Shown here piece by piece: positions 17,477 to 24,362 of a DNA stretch of 24,362 nt. The position numbers and the translations under genes are program-made. The notes under the pieces are model-generated. The model was given only the letters and a program-made list of their open reading frames with translations, was not told where the DNA came from and made no database searches. The DNA lies in assembly GCA_002483765.1 (NCBI GenBank), contig DLIO01000090.1, positions 1 through 24,362 of the forward strand, written 5' to 3'. The stretch's first letter is position 1. Each line of letters starts with the position of its first letter. This stretch comes from Lentisphaeria bacterium UBA7640 (GTDB lineage: Bacteria > Verrucomicrobiota > Lentisphaeria > Victivallales > Victivallaceae).

Positions 17477-18598
17477 TTAAGCCAACGCTTTTTCGATACA
17501 AGAAACGACAAATTCGAGTTGTTTCGATTTCAATTCAGGATAAATCGGTAACGCCAAAATCTCTCCAGCGATAGTCTCGCTAATTGGACAATCACCCTTC
17601 TTGCCACCAAGATCAGCAAAGCACTCCTGTAAATGCAAAGGTAGTGGGTAATAAATATTACAACCAACCTCATTCTCAGTCAAAAACTTCTTGACTGCAT
17701 CGCGTTTACCATTGCCAATACGAATACTGAACTGGTTGTAAATATGGCGCGTCGTATAGTCGGCTACTTGTGGCAAAGTGACCTCTTCCATATTTTGGGC
17801 AGACGCAAACAGTTTACGGTAAATTTCCGCATTGCGAGCACGTCCCGCATGCCATTGGTCTAATTCACGTAATTTTATTGAAAGGATTCCGGCCTGAAGC
17901 GCGTCAAGTCGAAAATTACCACCAATGTGTTTGTGGATGTAAGTAGAACCTTGCCCATGATTACGGTAGATTTTCAACAACTCCATACGTTCAGGAGAGT
18001 TAGTCGACACTGCGCCACCGTCCCCAAAGCATCCTAAATTTTTGCTTGGAAAAAATGAAAAACAGCCATAATCACCTAAACTCCCTGCGCTTTTGCCTTT
18101 ATATTCAGCACCAATCGACTGACAAGCATCTTCAATGACAATCAAGTCATGCTTCTTGGCAATAGCGTTAATTTTATCCATATCGCAACATTGACCAAAT
18201 AGATGTACTGGAATAATCGCTTTAGTTGAGGATGTAATCGCATCTGCAATCAATTCAGGATCAATATTATAGGTTCCAGGTTCAATATCGACAAAAACCG
18301 GGGTTGCACCGACACGCGAGATCGCACCAGCGGTGGCAAAAAATGAAAACGGAGTAGTGATAACTTCGTCGCCAGCTCCAATTCCTTCAATCATCAGCGC
18401 AATCAACAGCGCGTCAGAACCAGAAGTAACGCCACAAACAAATGGGGCTCCGCAATAATCAGCCAGCTCTTTTTCCAGCTTGGCAACCTTATCGCCAAGA
18501 ATAAAACGTTGGCTATCGCAGATCTCCGCGACTTCTTGCATAAACTCATCTTTTAAAGTGGCATATTGCTCACGTAAATCTAATAATGGGACCTGCAT
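17477..18598 (-). CDS. DegT/DnrJ/EryC1-family nucleotide-sugar aminotransferase (WbpE/WlbC-like)
   Basis: This PLP enzyme transaminates a keto nucleotide sugar for surface polysaccharide synthesis. It shows GVTSGSDAL (57-64), IEDACQSIGA with Asp158, and SFFPSKNLGCFGDGG with Schiff-base Lys186. GNFRLDALQAGIL follows. The pattern resembles WbpE/WlbC-type UDP-3-keto-GlcNAcA aminotransferases more than FdtB, but specificity is not certain. The ATG at 18598 is chosen because AAGGAG sits 8 nt upstream; a GTG one codon earlier is possible. The stop is 2 nt from the ABC-exporter start, so the two are probably translationally coupled. It lies 70 nt downstream of serC on the same strand and may share its transcript. 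Confidence 0.85.
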   Translation of the reverse strand: MQVPLLDLREQYATLKDEFMQEVAEICDSQRFILGDKVAKLEKELADYCGAPFVCGVTSGSDALLIALMIEGIGAGDEVITTPFSFFATAGAISRVGATPVFVDIEPGTYNIDPELIADAITSSTKAIIPVHLFGQCCDMDKINAIAKKHDLIVIEDACQSIGAEYKGKSAGSLGDYGCFSFFPSKNLGCFGDGGAVSTNSPERMELLKIYRNHGQGSTYIHKHIGGNFRLDALQAGILSIKLRELDQWHAGRARNAEIYRKLFASAQNMEEVTLPQVADYTTRHIYNQFSIRIGNGKRDAVKKFLTENEVGCNIYYPLPLHLQECFADLGGKKGDCPISETIAGEILALPIYPELKSKQLEFVVSCIEKALA

Positions 18599-18668
18599 CA
18601 CATAATCTCCTTCAAAACTTTAGTATACTCAGAAACGCAATCGCGTACTTGACGTGTCGACCTGATCT

Positions 18669-19754
18669 TTAGCGATTTTTTCTTTCAAATTCGTTCATGA
18701 AATCAACCAGTTTTTCAACCCCGGCCAAAGGCACGGCATTATAAATACTGGCACGGATTCCACCAACTGAACGATGCCCTTTCAAGCCAGTCATACCAGC
18801 CGCCTCGGCTTCTTTGACGAATTTAGCTTCAAGCGTTTCGTTCGGCATACGGAACACGACGTTCATCTTGGAACGTGAATCCGGTTGCACTGGCGAAGTA
18901 TAAAAATCACTTCTATTCAATGTTTCGTAAATCGCTTCAGATTTAGCGTTATTAATATCTTCGACAACCTTCAAGCCGCCTTGTCTTTTCAACCAGTCCG
19001 TGACCAGTGATAACATATAAACAGCAAAAGTTGGAGGAGTGTTGAACATATTGTCTTTTTCTATATAATTTTTGTAGCGCAGCATGCTTGGAACCCATTT
19101 CGGCAACTCGTCATCCTTAACCAAATCTTTACGAATAATAACCATCGCCATACCGCTTGGTCCAAGATTCTTCTGCAACCCTGCATAAATCAATCCAAAG
19201 TCATTGACATTGACTACTCTAGACATAATATCACTTGACATATCTGCAATCATCGGGATACCGTCAATAGCTGGCGGAAGTTCGTGATACTGAGTACCGT
19301 AAACAGTGTTATTACTGGTAATATGCAGATATTTCGCGCCGGAAGTCGGCTTCCAATGACGGATATTCGGAATACGATCATATTTGGTTTCTTTGCTACT
19401 GGCAATAACGTTTACAGTGCCGTAACGACCAGCTTCTTTTATTGCTGAAGCAGACCATGTTCCGGTATCGGCATAATCAGCAGAACCACCATTCAATAGA
19501 TTCATCGGGATCATGCCAAACTGCATCCAAGCTCCACCTGCCACAAAACAGATTGCATATTCATCGCCAATATGCATTAACTCGCGAACGTTAGCTTCGG
19601 CACGCTTGATAACATTGCTGAACAACGCGCCACGATGTGAAATCTCCATGACTCCACTGCCGCAATTCTGGAAATCACAAAACTCTGCCTGAGCAATTTG
19701 CATTACTTCATCTGGAATCATTGATGGGCCAGCGCTAAAATTGTAAACTCTCAT
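18669..19754 (-). CDS. serC: Phosphoserine aminotransferase
   Basis: SerC converts 3-phosphohydroxypyruvate and glutamate to phosphoserine in serine biosynthesis. It also works on the analogous intermediate in the DXP-independent branch of pyridoxal phosphate synthesis. Its N-terminus YNFSAGPSMIP is diagnostic. The active-site blocks MEISHRG (36-42) and GGAWMQF (73-79), DMSSD with Asp171, and LQKNLGPSG with Schiff-base Lys195 are all present. The C-terminal GLKGHRSVGGIRASIYNA is also standard. The length of 361 residues matches the family. AAGAGG lies 7 nt before the ATG. It is transcribed divergently from dnaK and heads a possible operon with the aminotransferase and exporter. No serA or serB is in view. 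Confidence 0.97.
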   Translation of the reverse strand: MRVYNFSAGPSMIPDEVMQIAQAEFCDFQNCGSGVMEISHRGALFSNVIKRAEANVRELMHIGDEYAICFVAGGAWMQFGMIPMNLLNGGSADYADTGTWSASAIKEAGRYGTVNVIASSKETKYDRIPNIRHWKPTSGAKYLHITSNNTVYGTQYHELPPAIDGIPMIADMSSDIMSRVVNVNDFGLIYAGLQKNLGPSGMAMVIIRKDLVKDDELPKWVPSMLRYKNYIEKDNMFNTPPTFAVYMLSLVTDWLKRQGGLKVVEDINNAKSEAIYETLNRSDFYTSPVQPDSRSKMNVVFRMPNETLEAKFVKEAEAAGMTGLKGHRSVGGIRASIYNAVPLAGVEKLVDFMNEFERKNR

Positions 19755-19877
19755 TAGTAAGCCTCTTAATTTAGTTTAATGTTTTAAGATTGGATATTGA
19801 GGTGAATACAATACATGATTATGACATTTTTACAATCAAAAAACAAACAAGAATATAAAAAACTTCAAAGCATCATT

Positions 19878-19933
19878 ACAGCTTTTTCGCTGTGACAACG
19901 CATTGCGTCACGTTGTCACACTGTTGCAGTGTG
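19878..19933. other. Three chained stem-loops in the serC-dnaK intergenic region
   Basis: Three inverted repeats follow one another with shared bases. ACAGC-N6-GCTGT covers 19878-19893. A perfect 10-bp stem TGTGACAACG/CGTTGTCACA with a 10-nt loop covers 19891-19920. CACACTG-TTG-CAGTGTG covers 19917-19933. Because neighbouring arms overlap by 3-4 bases, full pairing of adjacent hairpins is partly exclusive. No U-run makes any of them an obvious terminator. They could be regulator sites or part of a transcribed leader on either strand. The rest of 19755-20116 is AT-rich and shows no gene. Confidence 0.55.
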
Positions 19934-20027
19934 TGCCACATGATTACCACCATATCTTTAGTACTGTCTAAAAACAATAAAACAGTAACATCTTGACAAT
20001 TAGAATCTTACAACCTTTGCAACAAAG

Positions 20028-20044
20028 TTGGCATGCGTAATGCT
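20028..20044 (+). promoter_or_regulatory. Sigma-54-like -24/-12 sequence upstream of dnaK
   Basis: TTGGCATG-CGTA-ATGCT matches the TTGGCACG-N4-TTGCT consensus at all but two positions, with the invariant GG and GC dinucleotides 12 nt apart. It lies about 73 nt before the dnaK ATG. A single match in AT-rich DNA can be chance. A TTGACA at 19993-19998 without a good -10 is an alternative. Confidence 0.3.
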
Positions 20045-20116
20045 AGTAGTTCTGTCTCATTGTTTTTAAGATTAACTAAAATCCATATAAGAACTAGTAA
20101 ATTAGGAGAATAAATT

Positions 20117-22015
20117 ATGGCAAAAATTATTGGAATCGACCTTGGTACCACGAACAGCTGTATGGCTGTTATGGAACATGGTGATGTAACAGTTATTCCG
20201 AACGCCGAAGGCAATCGGACTACTCCGTCAATCGTCGCTTTTTCAAAAAGTGGTGAACGGTTGGTGGGACAAACCGCAAAACGACAAGCGGTAACTAACC
20301 CGAAAAACACTATTTTTTCGGTAAAACGTTTTATGGGCCGCAAGTTTTCCGAACTAAAGGACGAGCTGGCTAACATCCCGTATGAAGTGATAGCTGCGCC
20401 CAATGGCGATGCTCATATCAAAATTGGCGAAAAACTTTATTCGCCACCAGAAATCTCGGCAATGATCCTTCAAAAGCTAAAAGCTGATGCTGAGAACTAT
20501 CTCGGCGAAGAGGTCAAGGAAGTGGTTATCACAGTTCCCGCATACTTCAATGATAGTCAGCGTCAAGCGACTAAAGATGCAGGTAAAATTGCCGGTCTTG
20601 AAGTTCGCCGTATTATCAACGAGCCGACTGCCGCTTCTTTGGCATACGGGTTAGATAAAAAATCTGAAGAAACCATCGCTGTTTATGACTTGGGTGGTGG
20701 AACGTTCGATATTTCAATTCTTGAAATTGGCGACGGTGTTTTTGAAGTAAAATCCACTAATGGCGACACTCACCTTGGCGGAGATGACTTCGACCACGTG
20801 CTGATCGATATTCTCGCCGATGACTTCCAAAAAGAAAGCGGAGTCGATCTGCGTAAAGATCCTCAAGCGCTGCAAAGATTAAAAGAAGCCGCAGAAAAAG
20901 CAAAATGTGAACTTTCAAGTAGCATGAGTACTGATATAAACCTGCCGTTCATTACAATGAACCAAGACGGACCGGTTCACTTGAACCGCCCGCTCAGTCG
21001 TGCCGAACTTGAAAAAATCACCGATCCGTTGATTTCACGTTCAGTACGTCCATGCGAAGCTTGTATTAAAGATGCAGGGGTTGAAAAATCTAGCATTCAA
21101 GAAGTTATTCTGGTTGGCGGCATGACCCGGATGCCAGCAGTTATTCAAAAAACCAAAGAGATTTTCGGTAAAGAGCCGAATAAGGGAGTCAACCCTGATG
21201 AAGTTGTCGCATGCGGCGCCGCGATTCAAGGTGGAATATTCAATAAAGAAGTCAATGACGTGGTTCTTCTAGACGTAACGCCATTGTCACTCGGCATTGA
21301 AACCCTTGGTGGAGTTACGACTCGTTTGATCGAGCGCAATACCACTATCCCAACCAAACGCAGTGAAGTATTCAGTACCGCTGCTGACAATCAACCAGCA
21401 GTTGATATTCATGTCCTGCAAGGTGAAAGAGAGTTTTCGCGTGACAACAAAACCATTGGCCGATTTAAGCTGGACGGGATTGCTACAGCACCACGTGGTG
21501 TTCCACAAATCCAAGTAGAGTTTGATATCGACGCTAACGGCATTCTCAATGTCAGTGCCAAAGATTTAGGCACAGGAAAAGAACAGAAAATAACTATTAC
21601 TGCAAACTCCGGTCTAAGTGAACAGGAGATTGAGAAAATGGTTAATGACGCGAAATCCCACGCTGAAGACGACAAGTTGGCTAAAGATAAGATTGAAACC
21701 AAAAACCATGCCGACTCGATGGTTTATCAAACCGAAAAACAGCTCAAAGAGTTTGAAGACAAGATCAGCGATGATGTTAAAAAACCGATCGAAGAGGGAC
21801 TTGCTAAACTCAAAGATCAAATCAAGGCTGATGATACTGACGGCATGAAAGCCACAATGACTGAACTTGAACAGCATCTGATGAAACTTGGCGAGCAAGT
21901 CTATGCTCAAAAAGGAGCTGAAGGAGCCGATGCTGCTCAAGACGGTGTCCCGCAAAGTGAACCAAACAAGGAAAACGATGACGGCGTAGTAGATGCCGAA
22001 GTCGTTGAAGATTAA
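20117..22015 (+). CDS. dnaK: Chaperone DnaK (Hsp70)
   Basis: DnaK is the ATP-dependent cytosolic chaperone that binds exposed hydrophobic segments, normally with DnaJ and GrpE. The nucleotide-binding domain opens with IGIDLGTTNSC and contains VYDLGGGTFDISI and HLGGDDFD. EVILVGGMTRMP marks its end. The hydrophobic interdomain linker VVLLD is at 382-386. The beta-sandwich substrate domain follows with TPLSLGIETLGG, then the helical lid and the acidic DAEVVED tail typical of bacterial DnaK. At 632 residues it is full length. AGGAG at 20104-20108 fixes the start. groES follows after 40 nt on the same strand. No grpE, dnaJ or hrcA is present in the window, and no CIRCE element precedes the gene. 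Confidence 0.98.
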   Translation: MAKIIGIDLGTTNSCMAVMEHGDVTVIPNAEGNRTTPSIVAFSKSGERLVGQTAKRQAVTNPKNTIFSVKRFMGRKFSELKDELANIPYEVIAAPNGDAHIKIGEKLYSPPEISAMILQKLKADAENYLGEEVKEVVITVPAYFNDSQRQATKDAGKIAGLEVRRIINEPTAASLAYGLDKKSEETIAVYDLGGGTFDISILEIGDGVFEVKSTNGDTHLGGDDFDHVLIDILADDFQKESGVDLRKDPQALQRLKEAAEKAKCELSSSMSTDINLPFITMNQDGPVHLNRPLSRAELEKITDPLISRSVRPCEACIKDAGVEKSSIQEVILVGGMTRMPAVIQKTKEIFGKEPNKGVNPDEVVACGAAIQGGIFNKEVNDVVLLDVTPLSLGIETLGGVTTRLIERNTTIPTKRSEVFSTAADNQPAVDIHVLQGEREFSRDNKTIGRFKLDGIATAPRGVPQIQVEFDIDANGILNVSAKDLGTGKEQKITITANSGLSEQEIEKMVNDAKSHAEDDKLAKDKIETKNHADSMVYQTEKQLKEFEDKISDDVKKPIEEGLAKLKDQIKADDTDGMKATMTELEQHLMKLGEQVYAQKGAEGADAAQDGVPQSEPNKENDDGVVDAEVVED

Positions 22016-22055
22016 GATAAAAGACAAACCATTAACCAAACTAAAGGAGAAAAAA

Positions 22056-22355
22056 ATGGCAAAAGTCAACATTAAACCGCTCGGCGACAGAGTTCTGCTG
22101 GAGTCTTGCGAAGAAGCGACTGAACAAATCAAAGGCGGTATCGTCATTCCAGACAGCGCCAAAGAAAAACCACAAGAATACAAAGTGGTTGCAGTTGGCC
22201 CTGGCAAAACTAACGACAAGGGTGTAAAAATCGCTATTGACGTCAAAGTCGGCGATATGGTCCTCACCAGCAAGTACGGTGGAACTGAAGTCAAGTGCTG
22301 CGACAAAGAGTACAAGATTATCAGCGTAGAAGACGTCCTCGCGATTGTCGGATAA
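22056..22355 (+). CDS. groES: Co-chaperonin GroES
   Basis: This is the 10-kDa lid of the GroEL folding chamber. The 99-residue protein has the expected N-terminus KPLGDRVLLE and the mobile loop EATEQIKGGIVIPDSAKEKP (residues 20-39). VVAVGPG, VGDMVLTSKYGGTEV and the C-terminal YKIISVEDVLAIVG follow. The frame is open upstream to 21993, but AAAGGAGA at 22043-22050 and homology place the start at 22056. A cysteine pair (KCCDKEYKI) sits where many homologues have non-cysteine residues. It lies between dnaK and groEL in one apparent operon. Confidence 0.98.
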   Translation: MAKVNIKPLGDRVLLESCEEATEQIKGGIVIPDSAKEKPQEYKVVAVGPGKTNDKGVKIAIDVKVGDMVLTSKYGGTEVKCCDKEYKIISVEDVLAIVG

Positions 22356-22404
22356 TTTCGAACAAAACGTAAATATTAAAAAATAGAACTAAGGAGTAAC
22401 ACTA

Positions 22405-24054
22405 ATGGCTAAACAGCTTATGTTTGGAGATGAAGCCCGCCGTGCAATTTTGTCCGGCGTAACCCAGCTCAGTAGAGCAGTAAAAACTACCCTCGGCCCA
22501 AAGGGACGTAATGTAGTTATCGACAAAAAATTTGGTTCACCAACCATCACAAAAGACGGCGTCAGCGTCGCTAAAGAGATCGAATTAAGCTGTCCGTATG
22601 AAAATATGGGCGCGCAAATGGTCAAAGAAGTCGCAAGCAAAACATCTGATATTGCTGGCGACGGTACCACCACTGCAACAGTTTTGGCTGAAGCAATTTA
22701 TCGTGAAGGGTTGAAAAATGTCACCGCTGGCGCTAACCCAATGAGCCTCAAACGCGGCATTGATAAAGCTACTGCTGCAGTCATTGCTAAGCTTAGCGAA
22801 ATCAGCAAAAGCGTTGGCGATAGTGACCAGATTTCCCAAGTCGCTACTATCTCAGCTAACGGCGACAGCACCATTGGCGAAATCATCGCTGATGCAATGG
22901 AAAAAGTAGGTAAAGACGGCACAATCACCGTTGAAGAAGCCAAAACCATTGAAACCACGCTGTCTGTTGTCGAAGGGATGCAGTTTGATAAGGGTTACCT
23001 TTCACCATACTTCGTGACCAATACTGAAGAGATGGAAGTCGCACTCGAAGATGCTTACATTCTGATCTTTGAAAAGAAAATCACCAATCTGAATGATCTT
23101 CTGCCACTATTGCAACAGGTTGCCAAAGAAGGTAAACCGTTGTTGATTATCGCTGAAGATGTCGAAGGCGAAGCCCTTGCGACTCTAGTTATCAATAAAA
23201 TGCGTGGAACTCTGAATATCTGTGCAGTTAAAGCTCCTGGATTTGGCGACCGTCGCAAAGCAATGCTCGGCGATATCGCAATTTTGACTGGCGGTACTTG
23301 TATCTCCGAAGACCTCGGAATCAAACTGGAAAGCGTTACTGTCGACCAGCTCGGAAAAGCTAAACGCGTCAGCATTGACAAAGAAAACACTACCATCGTC
23401 GAAGGTGGCGGCACTCAAAGTGCAATCATGGGCCGTATCAGCCAGATTCGTCGCGAAATCGAAGAAACTACTTCCGATTACGATCGTGAAAAACTTCAGG
23501 AACGCTTAGCCAAATTGGCTGGTGGTGTTGCTGTCGTTAACGTCGGTGCAGCTACTGAATCTGAAATGAAAGAAAAGAAAGCTCGCGTCGAAGATGCTTT
23601 GCATGCTACTCGTGCAGCAGTTGAAGAAGGCATTGTTCCTGGCGGTGGCGTAGCGTTGCTCCGTGCAGCTGCGGCATTGAAAGACTTGAAACTCTGTGGC
23701 GAAGAAGCTGTTGGCGTTGATATTGTCAGAAAAGCACTAGAAGAACCATTGCGTCAATTGGCGGTAAACGGTGGTTACGAAGGTAGTATCGTCGTCGCTA
23801 AAGTACGCGACATGAAAACCAACGAAGGTTTTGATGTTACCGTTGGCGAATATGTCGACATGATGAAACACGGTATCTTGGATCCGACAAAAGTTGCTCG
23901 TACAGCACTTCAAAACGCGGCATCAATTGCCGGATTACTCCTAACTACTGAATGCGCGATCGCAGACAAGGAAGAGGAGAATTCTGCTCCTCCGATGGGT
24001 GGCGGCGGCATGGGTGGCATGGGCGGAATGGGTGGAATGGGCGGCATGATGTAA
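22405..24054 (+). CDS. groEL: Chaperonin GroEL (Hsp60)
   Basis: GroEL forms the double-ring ATP-driven folding chamber closed by GroES. The 549-residue protein shows TTLGPKGRNVVIDKKFGSP, the nucleotide loop AGDGTTTATVLAE near residue 85, and QFDKGYLSPYFVTN. The family signature AAVEEGIVPGGGVALLRA is near 405-422. The C-terminus is the flexible GGM repeat (GGMGGMGGMGGMGGMM) usual in bacterial GroEL. AAGGAG at 22391-22396 with 8 nt spacing supports the ATG. The 49-nt gap after groES has no terminator, and a strong terminator follows groEL, so dnaK, groES and groEL could share one transcript. Confidence 0.98.
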   Translation: MAKQLMFGDEARRAILSGVTQLSRAVKTTLGPKGRNVVIDKKFGSPTITKDGVSVAKEIELSCPYENMGAQMVKEVASKTSDIAGDGTTTATVLAEAIYREGLKNVTAGANPMSLKRGIDKATAAVIAKLSEISKSVGDSDQISQVATISANGDSTIGEIIADAMEKVGKDGTITVEEAKTIETTLSVVEGMQFDKGYLSPYFVTNTEEMEVALEDAYILIFEKKITNLNDLLPLLQQVAKEGKPLLIIAEDVEGEALATLVINKMRGTLNICAVKAPGFGDRRKAMLGDIAILTGGTCISEDLGIKLESVTVDQLGKAKRVSIDKENTTIVEGGGTQSAIMGRISQIRREIEETTSDYDREKLQERLAKLAGGVAVVNVGAATESEMKEKKARVEDALHATRAAVEEGIVPGGGVALLRAAAALKDLKLCGEEAVGVDIVRKALEEPLRQLAVNGGYEGSIVVAKVRDMKTNEGFDVTVGEYVDMMKHGILDPTKVARTALQNAASIAGLLLTTECAIADKEEENSAPPMGGGGMGGMGGMGGMGGMM

Positions 24055-24089
24055 TTCATCATACCACTATTTCCAAACAACGAAACCAC

Positions 24090-24118
24090 AAGGCGCGGCT
24101 TTATGCCGCGCCTTTTTT
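24090..24118 (+). terminator. Rho-independent terminator after groEL
   Basis: A GC-rich stem GGCGCGGC/GCCGCGCC, extended by AA/TT to 10 bp with a TTTAT loop, runs into six T residues 36 nt after the groEL stop. Confidence 0.95.
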
Positions 24119-24147
24119 GTGTCAATACTTCTAAAACCAACGAACAC

Positions 24148-24194
24148 CTTGTGCAAAAAGCACAAGATACAAGCGTCTCAGCTACATCTGTAGC
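24148..24194. other. Two small inverted repeats in the right-edge intergenic region
   Basis: CTTGTGC-AAAAA-GCACAAG (24148-24166) and GCTACA-TC-TGTAGC (24181-24194) are perfect short dyads. Between the terminator and the window end (24119-24362) no gene is supported. An ATG 11 nt from the edge has no visible ribosome binding site, and whether a gene starts there cannot be told. Confidence 0.4.
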
Positions 24195-24362
24195 ATTTAA
24201 CCAAAGTACAGTATTTCGCAAATAAATTTTCACTGTGCATCTGTTCTGTCGATTATTTTTATATGGCACTTTATCTTGCCGTTAGAATTAGTGAAATTAA
24301 GCTGTAGTATCCTGAAAATGGTTTCCCACTTTGTTACAAGTGTGAATGAGCATGAGAGATGG

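Noticed and set aside
17475..17501. TTG start giving the ABC exporter 9 extra N-terminal residues.
   Set aside because: The ATG at 17474 directly follows the upstream stop and matches translational coupling; the extra residues overlap the preceding gene and have no supporting ribosome binding site.
21993..22055. Upstream in-frame extension of groES.
   Set aside because: The extension is lysine-rich, overlaps the dnaK end, and the strong AAAGGAGA site plus family length place the start at 22056.
21614..22315. 233-codon minus-strand open frame antisense to dnaK and groES.
   Set aside because: It lies wholly opposite highly conserved chaperone genes and is best explained as a codon-bias shadow.

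Overview
The window reads as chromosomal DNA of a Gram-negative, probably anaerobic bacterium of moderate to low GC. The Gram-negative inference rests on a lipoprotein, a periplasmic-type alpha-2-macroglobulin and an MsbA-type exporter next to sugar aminotransferases. The anaerobic inference rests on a class I-type hybrid cluster protein. The mix of a long alpha-2-macroglobulin, an acetyl-xylan-esterase-like hydrolase and 'TTCGTGTAATTCGTGG' intergenic repeats reminds me of the PVC group (for example Lentisphaerota). That placement is from memory and weak. No phage, transposase or CRISPR array is visible.

Region 1 (1-2582, +) is a tightly overlapping surface-glycan block: a dTDP-sugar 3,4-ketoisomerase, a DegT-family sugar 3-aminotransferase and a GT-A glycosyltransferase. 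Together they would make and attach a 3-amino-3,6-dideoxyhexose. Region 2 (2686-3458) holds tRNA-Pro(GGG) on the minus strand and an intergenic array of composite repeats. Region 3 (3389-5618, +) is a nitrosative-stress operon: a promoter with a candidate operator, an Rrf2-family Fe-S regulator overlapping hcp, then a conserved palindrome and an intrinsic terminator.

Region 4 (5840-15207, +) holds an LCAT-like lipoprotein lipase/acyltransferase, then a probable two-gene operon. That operon pairs a cytoplasmic esterase carrying a second, apparently catalytically dead alpha/beta-hydrolase-like half with a 1908-residue exported alpha-2-macroglobulin whose thioester motif is replaced. A dyad-rich sequence precedes the operon. 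Region 5 (19754-15480, -) is serC, a second DegT sugar aminotransferase and an MsbA-type ABC exporter with a long extracytoplasmic insertion. Its 3' end carries a second copy of the palindrome seen after hcp, with a compensatory base-pair change.

Region 6 (19755-24118, +) is divergent from serC and contains dnaK, groES and groEL in tandem, closed by a strong terminator. No grpE, dnaJ, hrcA or CIRCE element is seen. The intergenic region before dnaK carries three chained stem-loops and a sequence resembling a sigma-54 promoter. The strongest leads are the covarying palindrome pair, the thioester-less macroglobulin operon and the unusual dnaK-groES-groEL layout.
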